The notes under the pieces: model-generated
What the model was told of the DNA's origin: nothing
What the model saw: the letters and a program-made list of their open reading frames with translations, nothing else
Databases searched by the model: none
Assembly: GCA_947254025.1 (NCBI GenBank)
Contig: CAMYBS010000003.1
Location: 54,446-118,445 of the forward strand
From: an uncultured Clostridia bacterium
GTDB taxonomy: Bacteria; Bacillota; Clostridia; Tissierellales; Peptoniphilaceae
DNA length: 64,000 bases
Reading direction: 5' to 3'
Shown here: positions 16,327-25,529 of the stretch, piece after piece
Layout: every line of letters starts with the position of its first letter
Numbering within the stretch: the first letter of the stretch is position 1
Program-made: the position numbers and the translations under genes

Positions 16327-17134
16327 ATCCATACTCCTAATATGCTTTATGCTCATAGACTTGGTGCTTCTTACTATGTATGTGAAAAAGACAAAGGAGA
16401 GCACGAAGGATCTATCCATGGACAAAGCAGATGTGGTAGAGATACTAGAGGGGCAAGGCATCAAAGTGGACGAGAAAGAACTCAAGGAAGGCGGCGAGTA
16501 CAAAGGCTACATACTTAAGTACTACGACTTCGACCTTGACAAGATAAACAAGAACTTTTTTAATGGCGAGGCAGAGCTTGACGACAGATACGATCTTAAA
16601 CTACTCATAAAGGACGAGAAAAGCGTCTCGCTATCGCAAGGAACACTTTTTAGTTACATGGACGCATCCGATATAGAGAAGTATCCGGATATGAACCTAG
16701 AGAAGGCAGTAAAACTTGCAAACGACTTTATGAAAGAGAAGGAGCTACTTATGCGCGGCACTACCTTTGATGGCGCCTACAAGGACGAGGACAGCTACCA
16801 AGTGCACTTTGCAATAAAGTATGAGGGTAAGTACCTAGAGAACTCCTTTATCAACTTCACCATAGACAAAAGAGGAGTCAGAAGAGTCGACGCGATGTGC
16901 CTAGAGTACATCAACACAGAGGACGAAGACTTTACACTTGACGCGGTGAAAGACAAGATACTTTCCATCATCGATAAGCCCGAAGTCAAAGGCAAGAGCA
17001 TAGATAGAGTAGACATGTGCTACTTTATCGACCAAGTGACACTAGACCAAGCAAGCGAGCTTAAGATCACAAGGCTTAGAGCAGTACCGCACTGGAGGAT
17101 AACCTTCAAAGACGGCTACAAGATGATACTTTAA
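16307..17134 (+). CDS. yycI: YycI-like regulatory membrane protein of the WalRK system
   Basis: 275 residues with a single anchor (MNWNKAKSILLICFMLIDL, about 5-25) and an extracytoplasmic domain whose start (MNWNKAKSILLI) is the usual YycI opening. The C-terminal part (AVPHWRITFKDGYKMIL) resembles the YycH/YycI twin fold. It overlaps yycH and precedes yycJ by 13 nt. Confidence 0.85.
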   Translation: MNWNKAKSILLICFMLIDLVLLTMYVKKTKESTKDLSMDKADVVEILEGQGIKVDEKELKEGGEYKGYILKYYDFDLDKINKNFFNGEAELDDRYDLKLLIKDEKSVSLSQGTLFSYMDASDIEKYPDMNLEKAVKLANDFMKEKELLMRGTTFDGAYKDEDSYQVHFAIKYEGKYLENSFINFTIDKRGVRRVDAMCLEYINTEDEDFTLDAVKDKILSIIDKPEVKGKSIDRVDMCYFIDQVTLDQASELKITRLRAVPHWRITFKDGYKMIL

Positions 17135-17147
17135 CGAAGGGACAGAT

Positions 17148-17942
17148 ATGAAAGATACAGTAAAATTTTGCTCATTGAGCTCCGGCAGCTGCGGCAACGT
17201 AAGCTACATCGAGTACAAAGATACCAAGCTACTAGTCGATGCAGGACTCAACGGCGTTACAACAGAGAATGCACTAAAGGAAATTGGTGTCGACATCAAG
17301 GACATAGATGGAGTCGTACTAACACACGAGCACAGAGACCACGTGCAAGGCGCAGGCATACTATCGAGAAAGTACGGCCTAAAGATATATGCAAACGAGA
17401 AGACCTACCTTGCATCACTACCGCGCATAGGTTCAGTTAAAGAGAGCATGGTTCATGTCTTTGATGGAGACTTCGAAATTAAAGACATAGGCATAAAGCC
17501 ATTTAAGATATATCACGACGCCTACGACCCAGTTGGCCTCGCCATATACACAGGCAGTAAAAAAGTCAGCATACTTACAGACACAGGCCTTGTCGATGAT
17601 GAGATAAAAGACGCCATAAAAGACTCCGACATCTACTACATCGAAAGCAATCACGACACAGAGATGCTCGAGAGAGGTCCATACAGCTACTACCTGAAGA
17701 ATAGAGTGCGTTCAAACGAAGGACACCTCTCCAACATGCAGGCAGCAGATTTGATTAAAGATTCACTCAAAGACAAAAACGAGCTAGTCTTCCTAGCGCA
17801 TCTATCACACGAGAACAACACAGAAAAGCTAGCCTACGTCACAGTCTATAGAGAGCTACTTAAATCGGGCAGAAAAGCAGAAGACTTTAGACTAAGAGTC
17901 ACACATAGATTAAAAAGAACACTACTCTACGAGGTGGATTAA
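17148..17942 (+). CDS. walJ: MBL-fold hydrolase YycJ/WalJ
   Basis: 264 residues of a cytoplasmic metallo-beta-lactamase fold. The opening FCSLSSGSCGNVSYIE and the metal motif THEHRDHVQG (HxHxDH) are standard for WalJ; TDTGLV and ESNHDTEML carry later ligands. In Firmicutes it is linked to coordination of DNA replication with wall synthesis and has nuclease-like features. It ends at the base before the rlmH start. Confidence 0.93.
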   Translation: MKDTVKFCSLSSGSCGNVSYIEYKDTKLLVDAGLNGVTTENALKEIGVDIKDIDGVVLTHEHRDHVQGAGILSRKYGLKIYANEKTYLASLPRIGSVKESMVHVFDGDFEIKDIGIKPFKIYHDAYDPVGLAIYTGSKKVSILTDTGLVDDEIKDAIKDSDIYYIESNHDTEMLERGPYSYYLKNRVRSNEGHLSNMQAADLIKDSLKDKNELVFLAHLSHENNTEKLAYVTVYRELLKSGRKAEDFRLRVTHRLKRTLLYEVD

Positions 17943-18425
17943 ATGCTGAAAATCGATATGATAGTCCTAGGCAAGATCAAGGAAAAATATTTAAACGAGG
18001 CCATAGATGAGTACAGAAAAAGAATTTCGCGCTTCGCTTCACTTAATATTATAGAGCTCAAAGACAGAGACAAACCCGATAGACTCTCAGACGCCGAGCT
18101 AGAAAAAATTATAGATGAAGAGTCAGAAGAGATACTTGCAAGAGTGGATGAGACAAGCTACATCATCACACTCGAGATAGCGGGAAAGCTGCTAACAAGC
18201 GAAGAATTCGCAGAAAAAGTTAAAGAGGTAGCAGTCAGTGGCTACTCCAAGATCACCTTGATTATAGGAGGCTCAAACGGCTTTAATAAGAAAGTCTCAG
18301 ATAAAGCAGACCTAAAGCTCAGCTTCGGCAGAATGACCATGAACCATAAGCTGATGAGAGTGGTCTTACTTGAACAAATATTTAGATGCTTCAAAATTAT
18401 TAACGGAGAGGCATATCATAAATAA
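17943..18425 (+). CDS. rlmH: 23S rRNA pseudouridine-1915 N3-methyltransferase
   Basis: 160 residues, a SPOUT (alpha/beta-knot) methyltransferase acting on helix 69 of the large subunit. IIGGSNGF and the C-terminal LSFGRMTMNHKLMRVVLLEQIFRCFKIINGEAYHK are diagnostic. The ATG follows the walJ stop directly, with GAGGTGG as ribosome site. Last gene of the operon. Confidence 0.97.
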   Translation: MLKIDMIVLGKIKEKYLNEAIDEYRKRISRFASLNIIELKDRDKPDRLSDAELEKIIDEESEEILARVDETSYIITLEIAGKLLTSEEFAEKVKEVAVSGYSKITLIIGGSNGFNKKVSDKADLKLSFGRMTMNHKLMRVVLLEQIFRCFKIINGEAYHK

Positions 18426-18468
18426 AAACAAAGGACAGAGATTTTATTTTTCTCTGTCCTTTGTTTTT
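18424..18468 (+). terminator. Terminator of the wal operon
   Basis: AAAACAAAGGACAGAG and CTCTGTCCTTTGTTTT form a 16-bp stem ending in TTTTT. Confidence 0.92.
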
Positions 18469-19066
18469 GACTAAATATATAATTTTTAAAAAGTATTATT
18501 TGCGCAATAAACTGAACAAAGTAAGTCATTGCACATCGAAAATTATTTTCTTTCGCTTGCTGGTCTACATAAATTGTTAATTTCTAAACTCGATGTCTTG
18601 CGAATTCATATTCGTTCGCTGCGCTCAGCTAGATGAATTCGCGGGCAGACATCTTCATTAAGAAATTAATCCAATTTATTCCGAATGCTGCGCTCGCGAA
18701 AATCAATTTTCTTATTATTTAGCTAAGGTAAATAAAATAATTCTGATCAAACTTCTTACCCTTGTCAATGAACCGTCACTATACAAGATTTTTTGGAGCA
18801 ATGAAGAACCCCGTCCATAGACGGACAGGAACCTTTACGCTAGGCTGGATGAGACGAAGATGATTGTACCAAGTCGCTCAACCACTTAGTTCGCGGAGAA
18901 GTTGAGATGATTTTGCGTTGTACAGAATTTTTTGGAGCGAGTCGTATGATTAATACGTCGCAGTGACAAAAAATTCGAAACTAGCAAAAGGGCTCAACTT
19001 AATGCGAAATAAGTCGAGCATTGCTGACAAACGAACGAGTTTCAGGCGCCAATTGAACAAAAAATC
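18469..19066. repeat. Intergenic repeat island 3
   Basis: About 600 bp without a gene. It contains a divergent relative of the 281-bp module (18529-18722), one AACC-flanked hairpin (18803-18840), and the tail of the TACTCGAGCATTG module (about 19011-19058), which runs up to the pdxS stop codon. The last 30 bp (AAACGAACGAGTTTCAGG...) match 39151-39183. Confidence 0.8.
18529..18722 (+). repeat. Divergent relative of the 281-bp repeat
   Basis: Shares the outer blocks TTCGCTTGCTGGTCTAC and CCGAATGCTGCGCTCG and a 23-nt loop (18609-18631) differing at two bases from 22793-22815. The flanking 10-bp stem is GCGAATTCAT/ATGAATTCGC instead of AAAAATCCAT/ATGGATTTTT: four positions differ and all four are compensated. 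Confidence 0.82.
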
Positions 19067-19067
19067 C

Positions 19068-19925
19068 CTATCTATCAGCCATTTTTATTTGAAGTTCATC
19101 CTCGTTTATCCCAAACATAGCCTTACCTAATCCAGTCGCTGCCTCAGCTATAATCTTATTATCTTCATAATTTTTCACTGCCTTAACTATCGCCTTAGCT
19201 CTTCTCTCTGGATCTTCACTCTTAAATATACCGCTGCCAACGAAGACGCCTTCAGCACCAAGTCTTCTCATAAGTGCTGCGTCTTGAGGTGTTGCGACAC
19301 CGCCAGCTGAGAAGTTTAGTACAGGTAGTCTTTTATTGTCGTGAACGTACTTTACTATATCGTAGCTAACTCTATATTCTTTTGCAAAAGTATATAGCTC
19401 GTCTTCTCTTTTTGAAACAAGTAGCGAGATGCCGCCAAGTATTTGTCTTAAGTGGCTTACAGCTTGTACAACGTCGCCTGTACCTGCTTCACCCTTGCTT
19501 CTAATCATCGATGCACCTTCTTCGATCCTTCTAAGTGCTTCGCCAAGATCTCTTGCACCGCAAACAAATGGCACGTCGAATTGGTATTTGTCTATGTGAT
19601 TGTCGTTATCAGCCTTTGACAAAACTTCTGATTCATCGACGTAGTCAATGCCTAAGGCTTCCAAAACCCCTGCTTCAACAAAGTGACCGATTCTGCACTT
19701 CGCCATAACAGGGATTTTAACAGCTTTTTTTATCTCCAAAATCATTTGTGGATCGCTCATTCTAGCAACGCCGCCTTCGCGTCTGATGTCCGCAGGTACC
19801 CTCTCAAGCGCCATGACAGCGCATGCTCCAGCACTTTCGGCAATCTTCGCTTCCTCAGGATTAGTAACGTCCATGATGACGCCGCCCTTAAGTGTATTTG
19901 TAAAGTCTAAAAATTTTTTATTCAT
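19068..19925 (-). CDS. pdxS: Pyridoxal 5'-phosphate synthase, lyase subunit PdxS
   Basis: 285 residues, a (beta/alpha)8 barrel building PLP from ribose 5-phosphate, glyceraldehyde 3-phosphate and ammonia. Catalytic lysines are visible in [10 protein letters not shown] and [19 protein letters not shown] and [21 protein letters not shown] are family hallmarks. The ammonia normally comes from PdxT, whose gene is usually next to pdxS but is absent here: downstream is only repeat DNA. Either pdxT is elsewhere or free ammonia is used. Divergent to a MocR/PdxR regulator with shared operator DNA. Confidence 0.97.
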   Translation of the reverse strand: MNKKFLDFTNTLKGGVIMDVTNPEEAKIAESAGACAVMALERVPADIRREGGVARMSDPQMILEIKKAVKIPVMAKCRIGHFVEAGVLEALGIDYVDESEVLSKADNDNHIDKYQFDVPFVCGARDLGEALRRIEEGASMIRSKGEAGTGDVVQAVSHLRQILGGISLLVSKREDELYTFAKEYRVSYDIVKYVHDNKRLPVLNFSAGGVATPQDAALMRRLGAEGVFVGSGIFKSEDPERRAKAIVKAVKNYEDNKIIAEAATGLGKAMFGINEDELQIKMADR

Positions 19926-19948
19926 AATATTCCTCCTCTTTTATAGCA

Positions 19949-20007
19949 ATTATACTTGAATTATGGTATAATTAAAAGTACCAATTATGATTATTTTGAT
20001 GGTACCA
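19949..20007. promoter_or_regulatory. Shared pdxS-pdxR promoter/operator
   Basis: Minus -10 TATAAT (19949-19954) serves pdxS, with no good -35, consistent with need for an activator. Plus -10 TATAAT (19967-19972) serves the regulator. An inverted repeat TGGTA-10-TACCA (19964-19983) covers the plus -10, and a palindrome TGGTACCA (20000-20007) lies three helical turns away. These look like MocR binding sites giving autorepression and pdxS activation (inferred). Confidence 0.65.
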
Positions 20008-20020
20008 GATAGGAGGAGCT

Positions 20021-21397
20021 ATGCAAATAGATTTGAAAGGCGATAGGCCCATTTATGAAGAGATATATGAATATTTTAAGGATGCAATACTTGAGGGGCG
20101 CTTCAAGAAAGGCGAGAGGCTGCCATCTAAGAGGGCGCTCGCTAAGGAGATGTCTGTCGCTACGAATACTGTTAGAGCGGCATACGACGCCCTTAGCTGC
20201 GAAGGCTACATAGAGAGCGTCGAGAAGCGCGGCTACTTCGTTAGCGAGATCGGCTCTTTGTATAATTTTAAGGCGGAGCCCATAAACGCGGCTAGACCAG
20301 AGAAGGAGAGCTACAAATACTCCTTTGCCATCAGCGAAGGGGATAAAGAAAGTTACCCAATAGACAAATTTAAAAAGATTTTCACGCAAGAGGTCATTTA
20401 CGACGAGGAATTTTATGAGAGGGACTATCAAGGTCTTTATGGCCTGCGCCACGAGATCAAGAATTACCTCTTCAAGGCGCGCGGCATCAAGACTAGCGAG
20501 GATAATATCATCATCAGTTCGGGTCTTGAGCAGCTTTTGACTATAGTCTTCATCATTTTGGATAAAAAGCTTCGCCTTGGCCTTGAAAACCCAGGCTACA
20601 AGGAGCTCAAAACGCTTTTGAAGCTCAATAATATTGACTACGAGCCCATCAGCCTGGATCATAGCGGGATGAACTTCGAGCGCTTTAAGCGTGCAAACCT
20701 TACAGCTGCGCTACTTACCCCGTCAAATCAATTTCCAACGGCGACCGTCATGCCGATTAAGAGGCGTTTCGAGTTTTTGAACTGGGCTTATGGTGCAAGC
20801 GGCCGCTACATCATAGAAGATGACTACGACAGCGAGTTTAGGTACTCATCGAGAGCACTCTCACCCTTAAAGAGTCTCGACGAGATGGATAAAGTCATCT
20901 ACATTGCGAATTTTTCAAAATCCATTAGCCCCTTATTAAGACTGAGCTACATGGTTCTGCCGAACGAGCTACTTAAGAGGTACTACGAGGTCAAGCCGCA
21001 GATTAACTCGACCGTGTCAAACATAGTTCAGATACTTGTCAAAGACTTTATGAAGGGCGGTCACTTTGAAAGGCAGCTCAACAGAATGAAGGGCATTTAC
21101 AATAAGAAGCGCCTCGTGCTACTTGATGAGCTCGAGGACATCCCGGGTGTTCACGCCATCGACTCCATGGCCGGCATGCATCTAAAAGTTTATGTCGATG
21201 GTATTGACGATTATGAGGCCATTGTCAAGGCGCTTAAAAAGAAAAGCGTAAAAGCGTCAAGACTTAAAGACTATTACCTAAGTGAAGAGCCTATGGCGAA
21301 GGACGCACTACTACTTGGTTACGGGGCTATGGCTGAGGACGAGATCCGCTCTGCCATGAGCATAGTGAAAAAAATAATTCTGGACTTTAAAAAATAG
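20021..21397 (+). CDS. pdxR: MocR/GntR-family PLP-binding transcription regulator, probably PdxR
   Basis: 458 residues from an ATG 6 nt after AGGAGG. The N-terminal GntR winged helix (about 5-75: IYEEIYEYFKDAILEGRFKKGERLPSKR...) is joined to a fold-type I aminotransferase domain (about 110-455) with IIEDDYDSEF and the PLP lysine region IANFSKSISPLLRLSYM. PdxR proteins sense PLP and control pdxST. Divergent orientation to pdxS with palindromes between them supports that role over other MocR functions. Confidence 0.9.
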   Translation: MQIDLKGDRPIYEEIYEYFKDAILEGRFKKGERLPSKRALAKEMSVATNTVRAAYDALSCEGYIESVEKRGYFVSEIGSLYNFKAEPINAARPEKESYKYSFAISEGDKESYPIDKFKKIFTQEVIYDEEFYERDYQGLYGLRHEIKNYLFKARGIKTSEDNIIISSGLEQLLTIVFIILDKKLRLGLENPGYKELKTLLKLNNIDYEPISLDHSGMNFERFKRANLTAALLTPSNQFPTATVMPIKRRFEFLNWAYGASGRYIIEDDYDSEFRYSSRALSPLKSLDEMDKVIYIANFSKSISPLLRLSYMVLPNELLKRYYEVKPQINSTVSNIVQILVKDFMKGGHFERQLNRMKGIYNKKRLVLLDELEDIPGVHAIDSMAGMHLKVYVDGIDDYEAIVKALKKKSVKASRLKDYYLSEEPMAKDALLLGYGAMAEDEIRSAMSIVKKIILDFKK

Positions 21398-21436
21398 TAA
21401 ATTTATTATATAATAAGCATATATGAGGAGGAAATC

Positions 21437-22294
21437 ATGAGTATTAAGATTATAACAGATTCGGCTTCAGATATAGGTAAAGACTTAGCTAAGGACTTTT
21501 CTATAGACATTATGCCAATCGCCATTATGAAAGATGACAAAACTTACCTAGATGGCGTCGACATCAGCGGCAAAGAGATCTACGATGATATGAGAAATGG
21601 CGCTGTTTACAAGACTGGAGCAATCGCTCCGCACGAATACGAAGTGAAATTTGAGGAAGTTTTAAATAAATATGATAAGGCGATATACGTATCGCTTTCT
21701 ACTGGTATGTCGTCAACTTTTAACAACGCAGTTCTTGCGAAGAACTCTTTGGGCATAGGTGATGACAGGCTTTTACTAGTTGACTCGCGCGGCGCATCCA
21801 TGGGCCAAGGTATGATGGCTATAAATCTTGCGAAGCTTGCGAAGGGGGGCATGAGCTTTGATGAGCTTAAGGCTTATGCACATGGCTTTGTCAAGAATAC
21901 AAGGTATGTCTTCTTTGTTGACTCGCTTGAGTACTTGCAAAGAGGCGGCAGAGTCTCGAAGCTTAAGGCGACTATCGGCAATTTAATCAATATGAAGGTA
22001 ATTCTTGATGTGCATGCGGACGGCGTAATTTATACAAAAGACAAGGGTAGAGGCACTAAGAGAGCTATAGAAAAAACAGTAGACATATTTGAGGAAGAGG
22101 TCGGACACGAGCTTTATGATGACAGGATCATGGTTTGCCACGCAGATTGCATTGAGCTTGCGACTAAGGTAAGGGATGCGCTTGTAGAAAAGTATCCCGA
22201 TAAGCTTATAGAACTAAATCCATTTGCGGTATGCATAGGCGCTCATACAGGTCCAGGCACAGTTCATATATGCGCAGTGAAAAAATTTAACTAG
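21437..22294 (+). CDS. DegV family fatty-acid-binding protein
   Basis: 285 residues. IITDSASDI at the N-terminus, VSLSTGMSSTFNNA, DSRGASMGQGM and YLQRGGRVSKLKA are the fatty-acid pocket and hinge motifs of DegV/FakB proteins. FakB homologues present fatty acids to the kinase FakA for phospholipid synthesis; no fakA is in the window. Located 39 nt after pdxR with its own TATAAT-like box at about 21408, so possibly independent. Confidence 0.93.
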   Translation: MSIKIITDSASDIGKDLAKDFSIDIMPIAIMKDDKTYLDGVDISGKEIYDDMRNGAVYKTGAIAPHEYEVKFEEVLNKYDKAIYVSLSTGMSSTFNNAVLAKNSLGIGDDRLLLVDSRGASMGQGMMAINLAKLAKGGMSFDELKAYAHGFVKNTRYVFFVDSLEYLQRGGRVSKLKATIGNLINMKVILDVHADGVIYTKDKGRGTKRAIEKTVDIFEEEVGHELYDDRIMVCHADCIELATKVRDALVEKYPDKLIELNPFAVCIGAHTGPGTVHICAVKKFN

Positions 22295-22317
22295 CTAAAT
22301 ACTTGTATAAGATATTA

Positions 22318-22347
22318 GAAGGGACAGAGCGAATCTGTCCCTTTTTG
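22318..22347 (+). terminator. degV terminator
   Basis: AGGGACAGA-5-TCTGTCCCT with TTTTT following. Confidence 0.92.
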
Positions 22348-22364
22348 TATATTTTAATTTTTTG

Positions 22365-23245
22365 GCGCAATAAATTAACTCAGTATGATTGATTTTGCAG
22401 AGAAAGCGGATGGATAAGGCGATGCAATTTTACCCTTGCCAACGAGCCTGCACAAACAAATTTTTTCGAACAAATGCGATGATTGGACGAAGTGGACCGA
22501 CGAGGCAAGCGCAGTGTACTAAACGTACTCGAGCATTGCACATCGAAAAGCGTTAAGTCCATGCACCAAGAGAACGAGTGTTAGCGATGTTCGATTGGCT
22601 ATGCATGCCTTATGCCAGAGTTTACAAAGAGACGGAACGAAGTGAACGTCGATTTGATTAAACTTACGGCTTTCCTTCGCTTGCTGGTCTACGAAAACTG
22701 ATAATTTCTAAGCTTACACATCAAAAAGATAGTTCCACGCAGCTTAGTTCAACAAATTGACAATTGCTAAGCTTGTCCGACTAAAAATCCATATTCGTTC
22801 GCTACGCTCAACTAGATGGATTTTTGGCCGTCGTCCTACGCAAAGCAATTGGAGCAATTTGTCTCAATGCGCTGCTTTTGGAACATATCTTTTCTCACTA
22901 AAACAGTTTTCTCCGAATGCTGCGCTCGTGAATAACAATTTTCTCACTAAATAAGTATAGTGCCAACGAGCCTGCACAAACAGATTGAAGAACCCCGTCC
23001 ATAAATGGACGTGAACCTTTTCGCTATGCAGGAAAAAGAAGAACCCCGTCCAAAATGGACGTGAACCTTTGCGCTATGCTGGATAAGGCGCAGCAATTTT
23101 ACCCTTGCCAACGAGCCTGCACAAACAGATTTTGCTGGAAAAACTAGATGATTACGCGAAATGGAGCTTTGAGGCAAGCGGAATGTATATCTTATACCTG
23201 AGCATTGCCGAACAAGCGAATGAGCGTAAGGGCTAGTTTTAACGC
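22365..23245. repeat. Intergenic repeat island 4 (largest)
   Basis: Almost 900 bp of repeats and no gene: TACTCGAGCATTG module (22478-22545), a block beginning TTAAGTCCATGCACC (22553-22670) that recurs at 41955-42072, the 281-bp module (22671-22951), two AACC-flanked hairpins (22987-23020, 23038-23072), and another TACTCGAGCATTG-type module in diverged form (23151-23240) ending at the lrgB stop. The phrase 'TGCCAACGAGCCTGCACAAACA' recurs at about 22437, 22961 and 23107. Confidence 0.82.
22671..22951 (+). repeat. 281-bp dispersed repeat, copy 2
   Basis: Exact reverse complement of 1039-1319. It includes the 10-bp stem 22783-22792/22816-22825 with its 23-nt loop. Confidence 0.93.
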
Positions 23246-23249
23246 AAAA

Positions 23250-23915
23250 TCATATAAACAGTGGCAAAATTATTACACTCAATATGCCACTAATCACCAA
23301 ACTCATCGAACTTGCCGCCCCAGTAAGCTCATTCATATTATTAGCCTTGGCTGTGCCTATCGCGTGTGATGCGCTTCCAAGTGCGACTCCCTTTGCTATG
23401 TCTGACTTTATCTTCATAAGTTTAAAGACTGCATCACTGACCATGGCGCCGAATATGCCTGTGAATATAATCGTAAAGACTGTTATCGATACTATGCCGC
23501 CCATGGACCTAGATACGTCGATACCTATCGCTGTGGTGATGGACTTTGGCATAAGTGTTATGAAGTGCACCTTCTCAAGTAGGAAGATCTTGTAGATCAC
23601 GAAGACTGTCAGTAGGGACGAGAAGACTCCGAAGATTATGCTTAGGGCTATGGGTACTATGTCCTTTTCTATGGTCTTAAGCTCTTCGTACAATGGAAAG
23701 GCTAGGGCGATGGTCGCTGGTGTTAGTAGCACGCTCACGTACTTTGCGCCTGACTGATAAGTTTTGGTGTCTATATTAAAGCTCAACAAGACTGCCATGT
23801 CGACTGCTATTGCAAAGAGCAAGGGATTGACGAAGGACCACTTAAGTTTCTTTTTTATGTATACAAAGAAAAAGTAGGGTGCTACTGTTAAGATTAGCAT
23901 AATTATGGCTTTCAT
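23250..23915 (-). CDS. lrgB: LrgB/CidB family membrane protein
   Basis: 221 residues, about six membrane segments. PKSITTAIGIDVSRSMGG and GVALGSASHAIGTAKA are the LrgB signature. With LrgA it forms a holin/antiholin-like or small-metabolite (pyruvate-type) transport system, depending on the organism. Its ATG overlaps the lrgA stop (TAATG). Confidence 0.94.
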   Translation of the reverse strand: MKAIIMLILTVAPYFFFVYIKKKLKWSFVNPLLFAIAVDMAVLLSFNIDTKTYQSGAKYVSVLLTPATIALAFPLYEELKTIEKDIVPIALSIIFGVFSSLLTVFVIYKIFLLEKVHFITLMPKSITTAIGIDVSRSMGGIVSITVFTIIFTGIFGAMVSDAVFKLMKIKSDIAKGVALGSASHAIGTAKANNMNELTGAASSMSLVISGILSVIILPLFI

Positions 23916-24268
23916 TACTTATCCCTCCTTAGTTTTAATAGGCTCTCGCAGAACTTGCCTGTCGTTGTCATAACAAAGACTGTCGAGACAACTATGGCTG
24001 CGATGACTGGTACTAGCATCGCTTTAAGGTCTAGGAAGCTGTCGATTAGTGAGACGGCGCTCGGGATGAATGTTAGTGGCATGATCTTAATCAGCGTCTT
24101 GCACACGCCTTCGACTCTTTCTTTCTTCACGATTCTTAGCTCTAAGAGCAAAAACAGTATGATGATGCCGTATATGCTTGCAGGCATCGTTATGGGTATG
24201 TGCTTTGACAAAAATTCGCTCACGCATGTGACTATTAATACAATTATAATTCCGAAAATTGTGTTCAA
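23915..24268 (-). CDS. lrgA: LrgA/CidA family holin-like membrane protein
   Basis: 117 residues, four membrane helices, with the family phrase PITMPASIYGIIILFLLLEL. A TTG start at 24268 is preferred because AAGGAG lies 8 nt before it; a GTG nine bases upstream touches the ribosome site. No LytTR regulator is next to it, unlike many lrgAB loci. Confidence 0.88.
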   Translation of the reverse strand: MNTIFGIIIVLIVTCVSEFLSKHIPITMPASIYGIIILFLLLELRIVKKERVEGVCKTLIKIMPLTFIPSAVSLIDSFLDLKAMLVPVIAAIVVSTVFVMTTTGKFCESLLKLRRDK

Positions 24269-24293
24269 ACGTATCACTCCTTATACTTTTACT

Positions 24294-24321
24294 AGTATAT
24301 CATCTATTGCGCGCCGTGCAA
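24294..24321 (-). promoter_or_regulatory. lrgAB promoter
   Basis: Minus strand TTGCAC (24316-24321), 16-bp spacer, TATACT (24294-24299). Confidence 0.65.
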
Positions 24322-24415
24322 AGTATATTTTTCAATCATACATATAAAATTTATCTATACTAAGAGGGCGTTATATTGTAAGTTCTTATATAGGCGAGTA
24401 ATTTCCTAAAAACGA

Positions 24416-24527
24416 TTGACATATCTAGTATTATGGACTATATTATATATAAATTGAAAGAATAATTTTTTAGACACATAATTTACACCACCCAAAAAAC
24501 GTTCATTGGCCGGACGTTTTTTTTGTT
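24416..24527 (+). ncRNA. Candidate small transcript or leader upstream of the permease gene
   Basis: TTGACA (24416-24421), 17-bp spacer and TATATT (24439-24444) form a strong promoter. Only about 75 nt later an inverted repeat (AAAACGT...ACGTTTT, 24494-24524) ends in eight T. The product would be an ORF-less RNA of about 75 nt, or an attenuated leader for the gene at 24577. A second, weaker promoter (TTGCAA..AAATAT) lies after the terminator. Confidence 0.5.
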
Positions 24528-24576
24528 TGCAAAAAGTTGTTTCGGGGTAAAATATTAGCATAGGGGAGGATGAATT

Positions 24577-25518
24577 ATGTACAAATTTATGAAGAAAATT
24601 CCAGGAGGCTTGCTTCTGATTCCAATGCTGATTAGTGCTGTGTTTGCAACATTTTGCCCTAATCTTTTTTACATTGGAGGACTTACTGAAGCCTTATTTA
24701 CTAAGAAGGGTATCAACTACATTGTAGCACTTATAACATTTTGTTCGGCAACATCTCTTGACTTCAAATCACTTGCCAAGGTTTTGAAGAAGCAAGGACT
24801 AATGCTTTTAGTTAAAATCATTTTATGTATGGCATTTTCACTTTTATTTTTCAAATTTTTCGGTGAAACAGGTGTATGGGGTATCAGCTTACTAAGCTTT
24901 GTATGCGTTTTGGCATCTCTAAATCCATCACTATATATAGCTTTGACTAAGGACTATGCAACCAAGACTGATGAGAGCGCCTTTGGCCTACTTGGCCTTC
25001 TATGCTTACCAGTATTTCCTATCATAATTTACTCTGTTGCGCAATCGCAAGCTATCGACTTTTCGCCGATAATTTCTACACTAATTCCTTTAATCTTAGG
25101 TATCTTGATTGCGAACTTCGACAAGGACTTCGCAAGTATATTCAAAGGTTCGACAACTATGCTTACTCCATTTATGGGATGGAGCTTCGGTACAGGTATC
25201 AACCTTATCGAGTCATTCAAATCAGGTTTACAAGGCCTAGTTTTGGTAGTGATCTTCTACGTGCTTATAGCTCTACCTATCTTCTTATTCGAAGTTAAGG
25301 TTCTTAAAAGTAGCGGCGTAAGCGCGCTAGGTATGTCATCCATGGCAGGTCTTACTGTATCTGTGCCACTAATACTTTCGCAAAACTCTGACTACCTTGC
25401 ATCGATTGCAGGTACAGCTGCATCACAGATAGCCTTAGGCGTTGTACTTACTTCTGTAATCACACCTATGCTTGTAAAGATGCTTGCAAAGAAAAAGGGT
25501 TTACAAATTAATCAATAA
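24577..25518 (+). CDS. KdgT-like 2-keto-3-deoxygluconate permease family protein
   Basis: 313 residues, about ten membrane segments. MKKIPGGLLLIPMLISAVF at the start and FTKKGINYIVALITFCSATSLDF are close to the 2-keto-3-deoxygluconate:H+ symporter family. No pectin or uronate genes are nearby; the gene is 11 nt from an M20 peptidase-like hydrolase, so the real substrate may be an acylated amino acid or related acid (inference). Confidence 0.85.
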   Translation: MYKFMKKIPGGLLLIPMLISAVFATFCPNLFYIGGLTEALFTKKGINYIVALITFCSATSLDFKSLAKVLKKQGLMLLVKIILCMAFSLLFFKFFGETGVWGISLLSFVCVLASLNPSLYIALTKDYATKTDESAFGLLGLLCLPVFPIIIYSVAQSQAIDFSPIISTLIPLILGILIANFDKDFASIFKGSTTMLTPFMGWSFGTGINLIESFKSGLQGLVLVVIFYVLIALPIFLFEVKVLKSSGVSALGMSSMAGLTVSVPLILSQNSDYLASIAGTAASQIALGVVLTSVITPMLVKMLAKKKGLQINQ

Positions 25519-25529
25519 GGAGAGGGATT

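Noticed and set aside
22365..23245. CRISPR array
   Set aside because: Repeats are of several unrelated lengths and orientations with no regular spacer size, and no cas genes are in the window.
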